Positions 36,049 through 44,663 of a stretch of DNA of 64,000 nucleotides are shown in pieces. The stretch comes from ASV31 sp965229765. Its GTDB lineage: Bacteria > Pseudomonadota > Alphaproteobacteria > Rhodobacterales > Rhodobacteraceae. Where the stretch lies: NCBI GenBank assembly GCA_965229765.1, contig CBDDJT010000004.1, forward strand, positions 124,001 to 188,000, given 5' to 3'. Within the stretch, counting starts at the first letter, position 1, and each line of letters begins with the position of its first letter. The position numbers and the translations under genes are program-made. Under the pieces are notes generated by a model. That model was given only the letters and a program-made list of their open reading frames with translations. It was not told the origin of the DNA and made no database searches.

Positions 36049-38499
36049 TCAGAGCCTGAGGTCGAGCCGGTCCTGCGGCGGCAGGGCCGGTCCCGTCGTT
36101 GCTGGCCCGTCCGGCGCCGGGACAGAGGCGCCGACGGTGGTTTCGGCCGGGCGGCCGTCGTCTTGCGAACCGGCCCCGGTTCCCGGCGTGTCACCGCCGC
36201 TGAAGGTCAGGTTCACGTCCTGATAGCCGGCGGCGCGAAGTTCCTGATCCAGCAGGTCGGCGTGGCGGCGCATCAGGGCCGCCGTATCTTCGCGGTCGGC
36301 GTGGACAAGAACCATCATCGCGCCATCATCGCCGCTGAGGGTGATGCGCACGCTTCCAAGTTCCTCGGGGCTGAGGCGCAGTTCCACGGGGCCGTCGGGG
36401 CGAGGCTGAAGCGCTTCAGCCAGTTGCCGGGCGACATGACGGGGCATTTCGGACGCCTGTGGGGCCGCCGGGGTCGAGACGGTGCGCGCCTGTTCCGGGC
36501 CGAGTGTCGGGGCAAGGGGCGCTTCCTGTGTGCCGGGATCGGCCGCGGGCGGGGCACTTTCGGGGTGCAGGGACAGCGGGACTGTCGCCGGCGTCGCGGG
36601 GGGCAGCGCAGGGCCCGTGGCAGGTGTCGCCGGTGTGGCCGTGCTTGCGGGACCCGGCGATGTGGTGTCCGGTTCGGCGGGTTCGACCGCCGGGGCGGGC
36701 GGGATCGTGGGCGGCGGCGTGATGCCGGCGGCCTCCACCCGCCCCGGCTGCGGCCCTTGCCGCGCACCGGGCAGAGCGGCCGGGGGACCGCCCGGCAGGG
36801 ACACGGCCACCGGGGACAGTGCGCCGCCGGGGTGTCCGATCGGCGGGGTGGCAGAGCCGGAATGCGCCGCCGGCCGCGAGGCGTCGGACACCGGCGGAGA
36901 GACGGTGGCCCACCATCGGCTCCGGTCCGGCGGCGGGGCCGGTTCGGACGGGCCGGGCGCCGGGTGGCGCGGGGTGGGCGCAGGCCGGGGCAGGGCCACG
37001 GACGGCGCGGACGATAAGAGCGGCGGCGGCGCGTCCTTGGCGGCCATGGGCAGAACGGGCACTGGATCGGGCACGGGGCGGGCGGGGATGACCGGTGGCG
37101 GTGTCGCGACGGCCACGGTTCGCGCAGGCATGGCGGGTGACGGCGGTATCGTCTGCTGACCGCGGGCAATCGGCGGTGCGGCCTGCGGTGCCGAGGTCCC
37201 GCCCGGTGCCACTGCGTCCCCGTTGGGCAAGGCCGGGTCCTGCGGTATCGGGCGAAGGCCCTGGGATGCGGCAGGCTGGCGTTCGGGCGGCATCGACGGG
37301 TCGGCCGGGCGATATGGCATGGTCCGGTCAGCGACAGGCAGGGGCAATGGCACCGGGACGGCGCCGGAGAGAGGCAACTGCGGCGGCGCCGGTCCGTTGC
37401 CCGTGATCGGGGACGGGGACGGGGACGGGTGGCCTTGCAGTGGTCCAGCCGCGGGCCCGACGGGGTTGCGCCCTTCGGGGCGGATTTCCGGTGACACGAG
37501 GATCGCCACGGAAAGAGTCGGGGACGCCGGACCGGGGTTCGGCGGCTGGACGGGCAGGACCGGCTGCGCGTTCGTCGTGTCCGGGGCAGAGGGCGGTTCG
37601 GACCCGGCATCATCGGCCGTTGGCGCATCGGGCTGGGGCGGGCCATTTTGTGTCTTGGACATATCACCCAGTCCGGCCGGGTCCGCGGCGGGGTGGACAT
37701 CGGTTGTCTGTACATCCGGGTGATGGACCCGGTCGCCCGCCTGCGGCGGAACGGCCTTGCCTCCGGCCCCGCCTTGCGCGTCGGACCCGTCCGCCACGCG
37801 CGCGACCTGTGCGACCTGTGCGACCTGCGCCGGCCGAGGAGGGTTTTCGCCTGCGATGCGGGGGGCCGACAGCGCGTTCGCCACCGGGGAGCCGCCGTCG
37901 GGGCCGCCCCCGTCGGCGGGCGACGGGCCTTCCGGCGGCGGTTCGTGCGTCACCGGCATGTGTGGTTCCGCCCTGGCCGCTTGCGGTTTTCCATCGGGCG
38001 TGGCGGTGTTTGCCATGTCCGCTTCGTGCGCCGGCGGCGTCTTCAACGCGTCCGCACCGGGGCGGAGAAGAGACGCCTGGCCTGTCAAGCCGTGCGATCC
38101 GTCAGGTGCCCCGGCCCGGGGCAGGACCGGATCGGTCACGCCGGTGCGCGCGCCCGTTTGCTGTACGCGCGGCACCTCTGGCGGGGTCATGTCGTGCGGC
38201 GCCGCTGTCGGGGACACCTTCAGGACCGGAGGCCCCGGGTGCAATGGGGCGGGTATGGGCAGTTGATCGGGCTGCGGCATCGTCCCGGCCACCGGCATGA
38301 AGGACGGACCCTGCGGGATCGGCGTCGCCATGTGCAAAGGCGATGACCCCGGCGCATCGGGCGTCCTTGCCTCTGGCAGCGGCGGGGCGAACACGTCTGC
38401 AAAGCCACCGCCCGGTGCCTTACCGCCACCTGTTTGCCCGTGAACCGGGACAGGGGGTGCGGTGCCCGGAACAGGTTCGGCGGATAGCGGGATCTGCAC
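36049..38499 (-). CDS. fliK: flagellar hook-length control protein FliK
   Basis: An 816-residue protein, about twice the E. coli length. The first 650 or so residues are low-complexity, rich in Pro, Gly and Ala, as expected of the stretched molecular ruler. The C-terminal substrate-specificity domain is recognisable around VELRLSPEELGSVRITLSG and ADLLDQELRAAGYQDVNLTF. It switches export from hook to filament subunits through FlhB. It is divergent from the rod-binding gene and precedes flgD. Confidence 0.88.
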   Translation of the reverse strand: MQIPLSAEPVPGTAPPVPVHGQTGGGKAPGGGFADVFAPPLPEARTPDAPGSSPLHMATPIPQGPSFMPVAGTMPQPDQLPIPAPLHPGPPVLKVSPTAAPHDMTPPEVPRVQQTGARTGVTDPVLPRAGAPDGSHGLTGQASLLRPGADALKTPPAHEADMANTATPDGKPQAARAEPHMPVTHEPPPEGPSPADGGGPDGGSPVANALSAPRIAGENPPRPAQVAQVAQVARVADGSDAQGGAGGKAVPPQAGDRVHHPDVQTTDVHPAADPAGLGDMSKTQNGPPQPDAPTADDAGSEPPSAPDTTNAQPVLPVQPPNPGPASPTLSVAILVSPEIRPEGRNPVGPAAGPLQGHPSPSPSPITGNGPAPPQLPLSGAVPVPLPLPVADRTMPYRPADPSMPPERQPAASQGLRPIPQDPALPNGDAVAPGGTSAPQAAPPIARGQQTIPPSPAMPARTVAVATPPPVIPARPVPDPVPVLPMAAKDAPPPLLSSAPSVALPRPAPTPRHPAPGPSEPAPPPDRSRWWATVSPPVSDASRPAAHSGSATPPIGHPGGALSPVAVSLPGGPPAALPGARQGPQPGRVEAAGITPPPTIPPAPAVEPAEPDTTSPGPASTATPATPATGPALPPATPATVPLSLHPESAPPAADPGTQEAPLAPTLGPEQARTVSTPAAPQASEMPRHVARQLAEALQPRPDGPVELRLSPEELGSVRITLSGDDGAMMVLVHADREDTAALMRRHADLLDQELRAAGYQDVNLTFSGGDTPGTGAGSQDDGRPAETTVGASVPAPDGPATTGPALPPQDRLDLRL

Positions 38500-38562
38500 C
38501 TTGTCACCTCTGCTGCGTTCTGCGGCGGGAATCGTCCTTGTCCCGTCATAGACCGCGCCGGG

Positions 38563-38577
38563 TTACCCGATCTTTAC
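38563..38577. promoter_or_regulatory. CtrA-like box (TTAC-N7-TTAC)
   Basis: TTACCCGATCTTTAC in the fliK / rod-binding-gene divergent gap keeps the TTAA-N7-TTAA geometry of CtrA sites with one mismatch per half. It is weak on its own; comparable boxes lie in other flagellar promoters of this window. Confidence 0.35.
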
Positions 38578-38622
38578 CGGCGGCCTGCCAATCTGCGCCG
38601 ATGCCCAGAAAGGACGCCGCAC

Positions 38623-38928
38623 ATGTTAGATCCCGCTTCTGCCCCGCGCCCCACCCAGCCGACCCGCGATACCGCGCGCGCGCACGCCCATGATCCCGCG
38701 TTGTGGCAGGCGGCCCAGAGACTGGAGGCGAGCTTTATCTCGGAGATGCTGAAATCCGCGGGATTCGGCGAGGCGCGTCAGGGACTTGGCGGCGGCGGGC
38801 CCGGGGAGGAACAGTTCGCGTCCTTTCTGCGGCACGCCCATGCCGCTTCGATCGTCGAATCGGGCGGCTTCGGGCTGGCGGAACACCTGTTCGAGGCGCT
38901 GGCCGCGAAGGATGGCGGCAATGCCTGA
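38623..38928 (+). CDS. flgJ: flagellar rod-binding protein (FlgJ N-terminal domain only)
   Basis: A 101-residue protein matching the FlgJ rod-binding domain: LEASFISEMLKSAGFGEA, then GPGEEQFASFLRHAHA and SGGFGLAEHLFEAL. It lacks the C-terminal muramidase of enteric FlgJ. A separate transglycosylase gene at 53099-53875 may supply that activity. It overlaps the next gene by 8 nt. Confidence 0.87.
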   Translation: MLDPASAPRPTQPTRDTARAHAHDPALWQAAQRLEASFISEMLKSAGFGEARQGLGGGGPGEEQFASFLRHAHAASIVESGGFGLAEHLFEALAAKDGGNA

Positions 38929-39262
38929 CGGGCAGGTGGCGGGTGCGCTTCTGGACCTTCTGGAGAAGGAGTGCGCGGCGATTCGAGCCGCGCGATTCGA
39001 TGTGGTCGAGCGGTTGGGGAGCGAAAAGGCACGGCTGGCGGACAGCCTGCCCGGTGAGCGCGCGTCAGAGACGGAACTGGCCCCGCTGCGCGCTGCCGCC
39101 GCGCGCAACGCGCGGCTTCTGCGGGCGATGGCCGACGGGGTGGCGCGCGCGCGCAACAGACTTGCCGCCATGACCCGGCCCCCGGCGCTGACGGTCTACG
39201 ACCCGGGCGGGCGTCTGGTGCAAACCGGCGGGCCGAGAAGCACGATCTCGCGCAGTTCCTAG
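38921..39262 (+). CDS. FlgN-like flagellar chaperone/coiled-coil protein
   Basis: A 113-residue, mostly helical protein with a coiled-coil start (ALLDLLEKECAAIRAARFD). Length, charge pattern and place after the rod-binding gene fit the FlgN family of export chaperones for hook-filament junction proteins FlgK and FlgL. The C-terminal tail TVYDPGGRLVQTGGPRSTI is typical of alphaproteobacterial members. Sequence similarity is weak, so the call leans on context. Confidence 0.6.
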   Translation: MPDGQVAGALLDLLEKECAAIRAARFDVVERLGSEKARLADSLPGERASETELAPLRAAAARNARLLRAMADGVARARNRLAAMTRPPALTVYDPGGRLVQTGGPRSTISRSS

Positions 39263-39311
39263 ATCGTCGGAACAAACTCGAGTCGAATGCACCGCAATCG
39301 GCGGCCGGGAC

Positions 39312-39326
39312 TTAGGATTCTCTTAG
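39312..39326. promoter_or_regulatory. CtrA-like box (TTAG-N7-TTAG) upstream of flagellin
   Basis: TTAGGATTCTCTTAG has TTAA-N7-TTAA geometry with one mismatch in each half. It lies about 165 nt before the flagellin ATG. Confidence 0.3.
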
Positions 39327-39418
39327 CCCCCCGCGGCCAAGAGTGGCCCCGCATCCGACAGGATGGCGCAGCCCCGGACATGTCACCGCGCTGCTTCGGT
39401 CAGAACGGCCCGAAACGC

Positions 39419-39437
39419 CGCCGCGCACAGCGCGGCG
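39419..39437 (+). other. hairpin in the flagellin mRNA leader
   Basis: CGCCGCGC and GCGCGGCG form an 8-bp stem with an ACA loop, ending about 52 nt before the flagellin ATG. In Caulobacter, FlbT acts on the 5' leader of flagellin mRNA; a flbT gene is three genes on, so this is a plausible target. Confidence 0.4.
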
Positions 39438-39489
39438 TCCGCAATGATGCGCGGCCGAACACGCCGCACCAGTGAAAGGAGCCGGACCG

Positions 39490-40971
39490 ATGTCCAGCAT
39501 TCTGACAAACACCAGCGCCATGGTCGCGCTGCAGACGATGAAATCGATCAACAGCAACCTGGCGCAGACGCAGAACGAGATCTCGACGGGCAAGTCGATC
39601 TCTACGGCCAAGGACAACGCGTCGGTCTGGGCGATTTCCAAGGTCATGGAATCCGACGTGAAGGGCTTCAAGGCGATCTCGGAAAGCCTTTCTCTGGGCC
39701 AGTCCACGGTCGCCGTCGCGCGCGAGGCCTCGGAAACGGTGACGTCGCTTCTGACCGACATCAAGGGCAAGGTCGTCGCCGCGCAGGAAGACAACGTCGA
39801 TCGCCAGAAGATCCAGACGGACATCTCTGCACTGCGCGACCAGATCAATTCTGTCGTCGGCGCGGCCCAGTTCAACGGGCTGAACCTGCTGCAGGGCACC
39901 ACCAACGTCGATATCCTCGCCTCGCTGGACCGGGCGTCGAACGGCACGGTGACCGCCAGCAACATCTCCGTGACCAAGCAGGATCTGACCACCTCCGCCG
40001 GGACCTACGGGTCGGGCACCTCGCTTTCGGCCAATGCGACCGCCAGCGCCGCCGCCGTGGTCAACACCGCCAATACCGCGACGCTTCAGATCGCCGCAGA
40101 CGCAGATGTGTCGGGCGACGCCTTTTCTGTGACCGTGGCCGGCAGCACCGTCAGTTTCGCGGCCGGGGATATCACCGGAGACCAGGATGCGGCCGCACTG
40201 GCAATCAACAACGCCATCAACGCCCTGGGGCTTGAGGGTATCTCGGCAAGCGTCGCCACCGACACGGTGACGATCTCGTCCACGCGCGCGTTCGAGGACG
40301 TTGACCTGACCGCGCTGAAGAATGGCGCCGGGGCGGATGTCACCCTGTCTGCGGCGTCGATCGGCGAACGCGCAGAGAATGTGACCTTCTCGGACTCGGC
40401 GACGGTGAACGACGGGGACGGCTACCAGGTTACCATCGGGTCCGATGCCTATACCTACATCGCCGGCCCGAACGAGACGTTCGAGGACGTGGCCAACGGC
40501 CTGAAGGCGGCGATCGATTCCGCCGGACTGTCGGACATCAGCACGCAGGTCGCGCAGAACTCGTCCGGCCAGTGGCAGCTGAAGGTCGACAACGACAGCA
40601 CCAGCCTGGCATTCAGCGTTGTCGGGGCGGCCGATGGCACCGCTTCCGGCGGGCTGTTCGGTCTTGGCGGGATCGACGTGACCACCGACAGCGGCGCCGC
40701 CGCAGCGCTGGCCAACATCGAAACGCTGATCGACACGGCCATCGACGCCTCTGCCTCTTTCGGCTCCGACCAGGGGCGGATCGAGACGCAGAACAACTTC
40801 GTCTCCAAGCTGACCGATTCGCTGAAGGCCGGGATCGGATCGCTGGTGGATGCGGACATGGAAGAGGCCTCGGCACGGCTGCAGGCGCTTCAGGTGCAGC
40901 AGCAGCTTGGCATCCAGTCGCTTTCGATCGCCAACCAGGCGCCGCAGAGCATCCTGTCGCTCTTCCGGTAA
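39490..40971 (+). CDS. fliC: flagellin
   Basis: A 493-residue filament subunit. The conserved N-terminal D0/D1 (MSSILTNTSAMVALQTMKSI, ISTGKSISTAKDNA) and the C-terminal helix (ASARLQALQVQQQLGIQSLS...QSILSLFR) frame a variable centre (about 160-400) that appears to hold two related modules, with SGDAFSVTVAGSTVSFAAGD and DGYQVTIGSDAYTYIAGPN as matching strands. ATG 39490 follows AAAGGAG. flaF and flbT, which control flagellin secretion and mRNA, lie just downstream. Confidence 0.96.
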   Translation: MSSILTNTSAMVALQTMKSINSNLAQTQNEISTGKSISTAKDNASVWAISKVMESDVKGFKAISESLSLGQSTVAVAREASETVTSLLTDIKGKVVAAQEDNVDRQKIQTDISALRDQINSVVGAAQFNGLNLLQGTTNVDILASLDRASNGTVTASNISVTKQDLTTSAGTYGSGTSLSANATASAAAVVNTANTATLQIAADADVSGDAFSVTVAGSTVSFAAGDITGDQDAAALAINNAINALGLEGISASVATDTVTISSTRAFEDVDLTALKNGAGADVTLSAASIGERAENVTFSDSATVNDGDGYQVTIGSDAYTYIAGPNETFEDVANGLKAAIDSAGLSDISTQVAQNSSGQWQLKVDNDSTSLAFSVVGAADGTASGGLFGLGGIDVTTDSGAAAALANIETLIDTAIDASASFGSDQGRIETQNNFVSKLTDSLKAGIGSLVDADMEEASARLQALQVQQQLGIQSLSIANQAPQSILSLFR

Positions 40972-40980
40972 GGGCCATGG

Positions 40981-41004
40981 CCGGGGCGCACAACCGCGCC
41001 CCGG
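40981..41004 (+). terminator. hairpin after flagellin, possible terminator or attenuator
   Basis: CCGGGGCGC and GCGCCCCGG pair perfectly (9 bp) around ACAACC, 10 nt after the flagellin stop. Only TT follows, so it may stabilise the flagellin mRNA 3' end or cut down read-through into flaF rather than terminate fully. Confidence 0.55.
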
Positions 41005-41043
41005 TTCAGCCGCCTGACCCCCATCGCACAGGAAGGATCCCAC

Positions 41044-41415
41044 GTGAACCTGCACCAGACCGCCACCACCGCCTATGCCCCCGGCCCCGCCCCCTTGCGC
41101 AGCGCGCGCGGCACCGAGTTCGAGATCTTCGCGCGTGTGACCCGACGGCTGACAACCGCCATGAAGGGCGACGCCTTTCCGGCACTGGCCGCCGCACTGC
41201 ACGAAAACCGCCAGCTCTGGACGGCGCTGGCCGTGGATCTTGCCGACGACGCCAACGCCCTGCCGCCCGGGCTGCGCGCTCAGCTTTTCTACCTTGCCGA
41301 GTTCACGCTGGCCCACAGCGCGCAGGTTCTTGCAGGTAACGCCACACCCGAGGCGCTGGTCGACATCAACACCGCCGTCATGAAGGGGCTTGCCGGCCCC
41401 GGGGCGGCGGCATGA
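41044..41415 (+). CDS. flaF: flagellar biosynthesis regulator FlaF
   Basis: A 123-residue protein matching FlaF, which is needed for flagellin secretion in Caulobacter. Segments TPRGTEFEIF-like (SARGTEFEIFARVTRRL), ALHENRQLWTALAVDLAD and LRAQLFYLAEFTLAHSAQVL are conserved. It starts at GTG after AGGAAGGA. Its stop overlaps the flbT ATG by 4 nt. Confidence 0.94.
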   Translation: MNLHQTATTAYAPGPAPLRSARGTEFEIFARVTRRLTTAMKGDAFPALAAALHENRQLWTALAVDLADDANALPPGLRAQLFYLAEFTLAHSAQVLAGNATPEALVDINTAVMKGLAGPGAAA

Positions 41416-41816
41416 GCGGGCTTGTCCTGAAACTGGGTCCGCGCGAACGGGTTCTGGTCAATGGCGCGGTGATCGAGAACGGCGACAAGCGTGGCCGTCT
41501 GACCGTGATGACGCCCGGCGCCAACATCCTGCGGCTGCGCGACGCCATCCACCCCGAGGAGGTCACGACGCCGGTGCGGCGTGTCTGCTACATTGCGCAA
41601 CTGGTCCTGTCGGGCGAGGTGGCCCCGGACGAGGCGCGCCGCCAGCTTCTGCGCGGGATCGAACAGCTGAGCCAGGCGCTGCGCGATCCCGACAGCCGCG
41701 CCCAGCTGGACTCTGCCACACGCGCGGTGCTGGACGACCAGCACTACCAGGCGCTGCGCGCGTTGCGCGCACTGTTGCCGCGCGAGGCGCGCTTGCTTGC
41801 GGGGCACCCGGCATGA
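41412..41816 (+). CDS. flbT: flagellar biosynthesis repressor FlbT
   Basis: A 134-residue post-transcriptional regulator of flagellin mRNA in alphaproteobacteria. The conserved start LKLGPRERVLVNGAVIENGD and NILRLRDAIHPEEV, followed by CYIAQLVLSGE, identify the family. It overlaps flaF upstream and the DUF1217 gene downstream by ATGA-type junctions, so all three should be translated together. Confidence 0.95.
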   Translation: MSGLVLKLGPRERVLVNGAVIENGDKRGRLTVMTPGANILRLRDAIHPEEVTTPVRRVCYIAQLVLSGEVAPDEARRQLLRGIEQLSQALRDPDSRAQLDSATRAVLDDQHYQALRALRALLPREARLLAGHPA

Positions 41817-42622
41817 GCTTTCAGCCCGTCCTTGCCGGTGGCGGGTTGTCGGGCTGGGCCTTTCTGACCCGCACCCGCGATGCGCAGCAGGCTGCCTTTG
41901 ACGCGTCGGCCCCCGTGGTGCGCGACACAACCTATTTCGAGGAGACGATCGGCACCGTCCGGACAGCCGAAGAGCTTGTCGGCGACCGTCGGCTTCTGCG
42001 TGTGGCGCTGGGGGCCTTCGGGCTTCAGGACGACATCGACAACCGCTACTTTCTGCGCCGCGTGCTGGAAGACGGGACCTTCGGCGATGGCGCGCTTGCC
42101 AACCGCCTGTCCGACAGCCGCTATCGCGAGTTCGCCCGCGCCTTCGGCTTTGGCGATCTCGATCCGCCGCGCACGGTGCTGTCGGATTTCGGGGCCGAGA
42201 TCACCAGCGCCTATCGCGACCGCCAGTTCGAGATCGCCGTGGGCGCGCAGGACGAAACGATGCGGCTGGCCATGGGGCTGGACCGGGCGCTGGACCGGAT
42301 CATCGGCACCGACACAAGCGATGACGGGCGCTGGTTCGCCGTGATGGGAGAGTTGCCGGTGCGGCGCGTTTTCGAGGGAGCGCTTGGCCTGCCGGCCAGC
42401 ACGGGGGCACTGGACCTCGACCGACAGCTGTCGATCTTTCGCACACGCAGCGCCGCGGCCTTCGGCGGCCCCGAGGTGACGGCCTTCGGCGACCCCGCAA
42501 CGCGCGACGACCTGGCAAGACGCTTTCTGCTGACCGCCGAGACTGGCGGCAACTCGCTGGCTGGCAGCGGAAACGCCGCGCTGACACTCTTGACCCAGGC
42601 GGCGGGGCTGTACGCGACGTAG
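41813..42622 (+). CDS. DUF1217 domain flagellar-cluster protein
   Basis: A 269-residue soluble protein starting MSFQPVLAGGGLSGWAFLTR. Repeated helical segments (YFEETIGTVRTAEELVGDRR, NRYFLRRVLEDG, REFARAFGFGDL) match DUF1217, a family found in alphaproteobacterial flagellar loci and of unknown function. Coupling to flbT (ATGA overlap) suggests a role in filament assembly or its control. A strong hairpin follows its stop. Confidence 0.82.
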   Translation: MSFQPVLAGGGLSGWAFLTRTRDAQQAAFDASAPVVRDTTYFEETIGTVRTAEELVGDRRLLRVALGAFGLQDDIDNRYFLRRVLEDGTFGDGALANRLSDSRYREFARAFGFGDLDPPRTVLSDFGAEITSAYRDRQFEIAVGAQDETMRLAMGLDRALDRIIGTDTSDDGRWFAVMGELPVRRVFEGALGLPASTGALDLDRQLSIFRTRSAAAFGGPEVTAFGDPATRDDLARRFLLTAETGGNSLAGSGNAALTLLTQAAGLYAT

Positions 42623-42627
42623 GCTTT

Positions 42628-42658
42628 GGGCCCGGTGCCACGCCATGTCACCGGGCCC
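42628..42658 (+). terminator. hairpin after the flaF-flbT-DUF1217 operon
   Basis: GGGCCCGGTG and CACCGGGCCC form a perfect 10-bp stem with an 11-nt loop, 5 nt past the stop. No T-tract follows, so intrinsic termination is uncertain. It lies between convergent genes and could serve both strands. Confidence 0.5.
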
Positions 42659-42732
42659 CGCAAGAAGGCCATGGGACGGAACGGCGCGCATGATCTGCAA
42701 GCGGGACGGCGGCGGGCGGAGGGCCGCCGCGG

Positions 42733-44187
42733 TCAAGGGCCGGGGGCGGCGTCCGGCGCACCCTGCACGGCCAGCGGGCGCGCGCCGCCCGTACCGCCGC
42801 CGCCGGCCGCCGGGATGGCGGCATCGACAGTGCCTGCCGGTCCGGTAGCGGCCGGTGTCCCGGTGGCATCCGCACTCCGCGAAGCGTCGCCTGCCGCCAG
42901 GATCTCTTTCAGACGCGCGAAAGCCGCCCCGGCCCCGTGCGGCGCGGGTTCCCCCAGGAATGCGTCGAGCCCGGGCCAGCAGGCGATCGCGGTATCAAGC
43001 GCCGCGTCATCCCCGGGTGAATAGAGCCCTGCCTGCACCATCATGCGGTTTGCGTGATACAGTCCAAGGCGCGCGCGCGCAGTGGCGATCAGGTCGTTCT
43101 CCGCCGCTGTTGCGGCTTCGGGCAGCGCGCGCGACACCGACCGAAGCGGATCAATGGCCGGGAAGCGCCCACGCTCTGCTATGGCCCGGTCCAGAACGAC
43201 GTGTCCGTCCAGCACCCCGCGCAGGATGTCCGCGACCGGCGCCTCCATGTCCGAGGCGGGCACCAGCACACTGAAGACCCCGGTGATGTCGCCCTGACCT
43301 TCCGCGCCCGGACCAGCACGTTCGCACAGCCGGGTGATGCGCGGCAGGACCGATGGGGGAAATCCGCCAAGGCTTGCGTCCTCGCCCGCGGCAAGCGCAA
43401 CCTCTCGGTGCGCCTCGGCAAGGCGGGTGATGGAATCGCACAGGTACAGCACCTGGCGGCCGGCATCGCGAAAATGCTCTGCCACCGCCATCGCGGCATC
43501 GGCACAGCGTCGGCGCAGCATCGGCGGCTGGTCAGAGGTGGCCGCGACGACGATGCTGCGTGCCATGCCGGCCGGACCTAGGACGCGGTCAGTGAACTCG
43601 CGCAGCTCTCGTCCGCGCTCTCCGACGAGCGCGATGACCACGAGGTCCGCCGAAAGGCCCAGCGAGAGACGCCCGAGCAACGTCGACTTGCCCACACCGG
43701 ACCCGGCGAAAAGGCCCACCCGCTGGCCGCGCACGATGGGCAGCATGGTGTCGAACACCGCAAGCCCGCTGTCCAGTCGCGCACCCAGCGCACGACGGTC
43801 GACAGGTGGCGGCGGCGGAGCATCGACCGGGCGCGCGACGGTGCCCGCCAGAATCGGGCGACCGTCCAGCGGACGACCCAGCGGGTCGATCACCCGCCCG
43901 ATCCAGCCGTCCTGCGGGGACAGGGTGCCCGGCCCATCCAGCATCACGGGCATACCAAGGTGCAGGCGACCGGCGTCACCGGCCAGCACGGTCACATGGT
44001 CAGGCGCGATTGCGACAACCTCTCCGAGCGCGCCATCGAGGCGGACAAGATCGCCCAGCGCGGCCCGATCCGAAAGGCCGGTCACCTGCGCGGTGCCGCG
44101 CATCAGCCCGGCCACCCGCCCGATCCGCCGCACCGGGCGGATCCCGGCGATCTGGGCCGTCGCAAGGTCTAGTCCGGGTCGCGCCAC
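42733..44187 (-). CDS. fliI: flagellum-specific export ATPase FliI
   Basis: A 484-residue F1-beta-like ATPase powering flagellar export. Walker A GLFAGSGVGKSTLLGRL, VVIALVGERGRELREF, LYLCDSITRLAEAHRE and GGFPPSVLPRITRLCERAG are all intact. The last 50 residues are an Ala/Gly/Pro-rich tail beyond the usual length. GTG 44187 follows AGGAGGTGACT at good spacing. It is alone on the minus strand, divergent from flgB; its partner FliH is at 60838-61446. Confidence 0.95.
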   Translation of the reverse strand: MARPGLDLATAQIAGIRPVRRIGRVAGLMRGTAQVTGLSDRAALGDLVRLDGALGEVVAIAPDHVTVLAGDAGRLHLGMPVMLDGPGTLSPQDGWIGRVIDPLGRPLDGRPILAGTVARPVDAPPPPPVDRRALGARLDSGLAVFDTMLPIVRGQRVGLFAGSGVGKSTLLGRLSLGLSADLVVIALVGERGRELREFTDRVLGPAGMARSIVVAATSDQPPMLRRRCADAAMAVAEHFRDAGRQVLYLCDSITRLAEAHREVALAAGEDASLGGFPPSVLPRITRLCERAGPGAEGQGDITGVFSVLVPASDMEAPVADILRGVLDGHVVLDRAIAERGRFPAIDPLRSVSRALPEAATAAENDLIATARARLGLYHANRMMVQAGLYSPGDDAALDTAIACWPGLDAFLGEPAPHGAGAAFARLKEILAAGDASRSADATGTPAATGPAGTVDAAIPAAGGGGTGGARPLAVQGAPDAAPGP

Positions 44188-44230
44188 AGTCACCTCCTGT
44201 CCGTGCGAACGGTTTCTAAACGAATCACGG

Positions 44231-44245
44231 TTAAGCCGGGGTTGA
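44231..44245. promoter_or_regulatory. CtrA-like box (TTAA-N7-TTGA)
   Basis: TTAAGCCGGGGTTGA differs from TTAA-N7-TTAA at one base. It lies in the 81-nt fliI-flgB divergent gap, 24 nt before the flgB ATG. Confidence 0.45.
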
Positions 44246-44268
44246 TACCGCTCGTGGGAGAAGCCCCG

Positions 44269-44652
44269 ATGCACGACAGACTGGAGATCTTTCGCCTTGC
44301 CGGCGCCCGCGCATCCCATGCCGCGGCGCGCCAGTCGCTGGTGTCGCAGAATGTGGCCCATGCCGACACGCCGGGCTACCGCGCCATGGATCTGCCGGCC
44401 TTCGCGGCCCGGTACGACGACCAGGGCGGGCTTTCGCTTGAAAGAACGCGGGCGGCGCATCTTGCCCCCGAACGGGCGCTTGCCCCGCGCGCGGATGTTG
44501 CGACCGCCGTGATGTCGCCCAACGGCAATGCCGTCTCGCTGGAGGCAGAGATGGTCAAGGCCGCCGAAATCCAGCAGGGACATTCGCTGGCGCTGTCGGT
44601 CTATGAATCCGCGCTGGGCGTTCTGCGCACCAGCCTCGGCCGGTCACGGTAG
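44269..44652 (+). CDS. flgB: flagellar basal-body rod protein FlgB
   Basis: A 127-residue proximal rod subunit. The rod signature SQNVAHADTPGYRAMDL follows the N-terminal helix, and the C-terminal helix EAEMVKAAEIQQGHSLALSVYES is typical. ATG 44269 follows GGGAG; a start at 44203 would add 22 unconserved residues. It heads the nine-gene operon flgB-flgC-fliE-fliQ-flgF-flgG-flgA-flgH-fliL2. Confidence 0.93.
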   Translation: MHDRLEIFRLAGARASHAAARQSLVSQNVAHADTPGYRAMDLPAFAARYDDQGGLSLERTRAAHLAPERALAPRADVATAVMSPNGNAVSLEAEMVKAAEIQQGHSLALSVYESALGVLRTSLGRSR

Positions 44653-44663
44653 GAGGCACGCGA

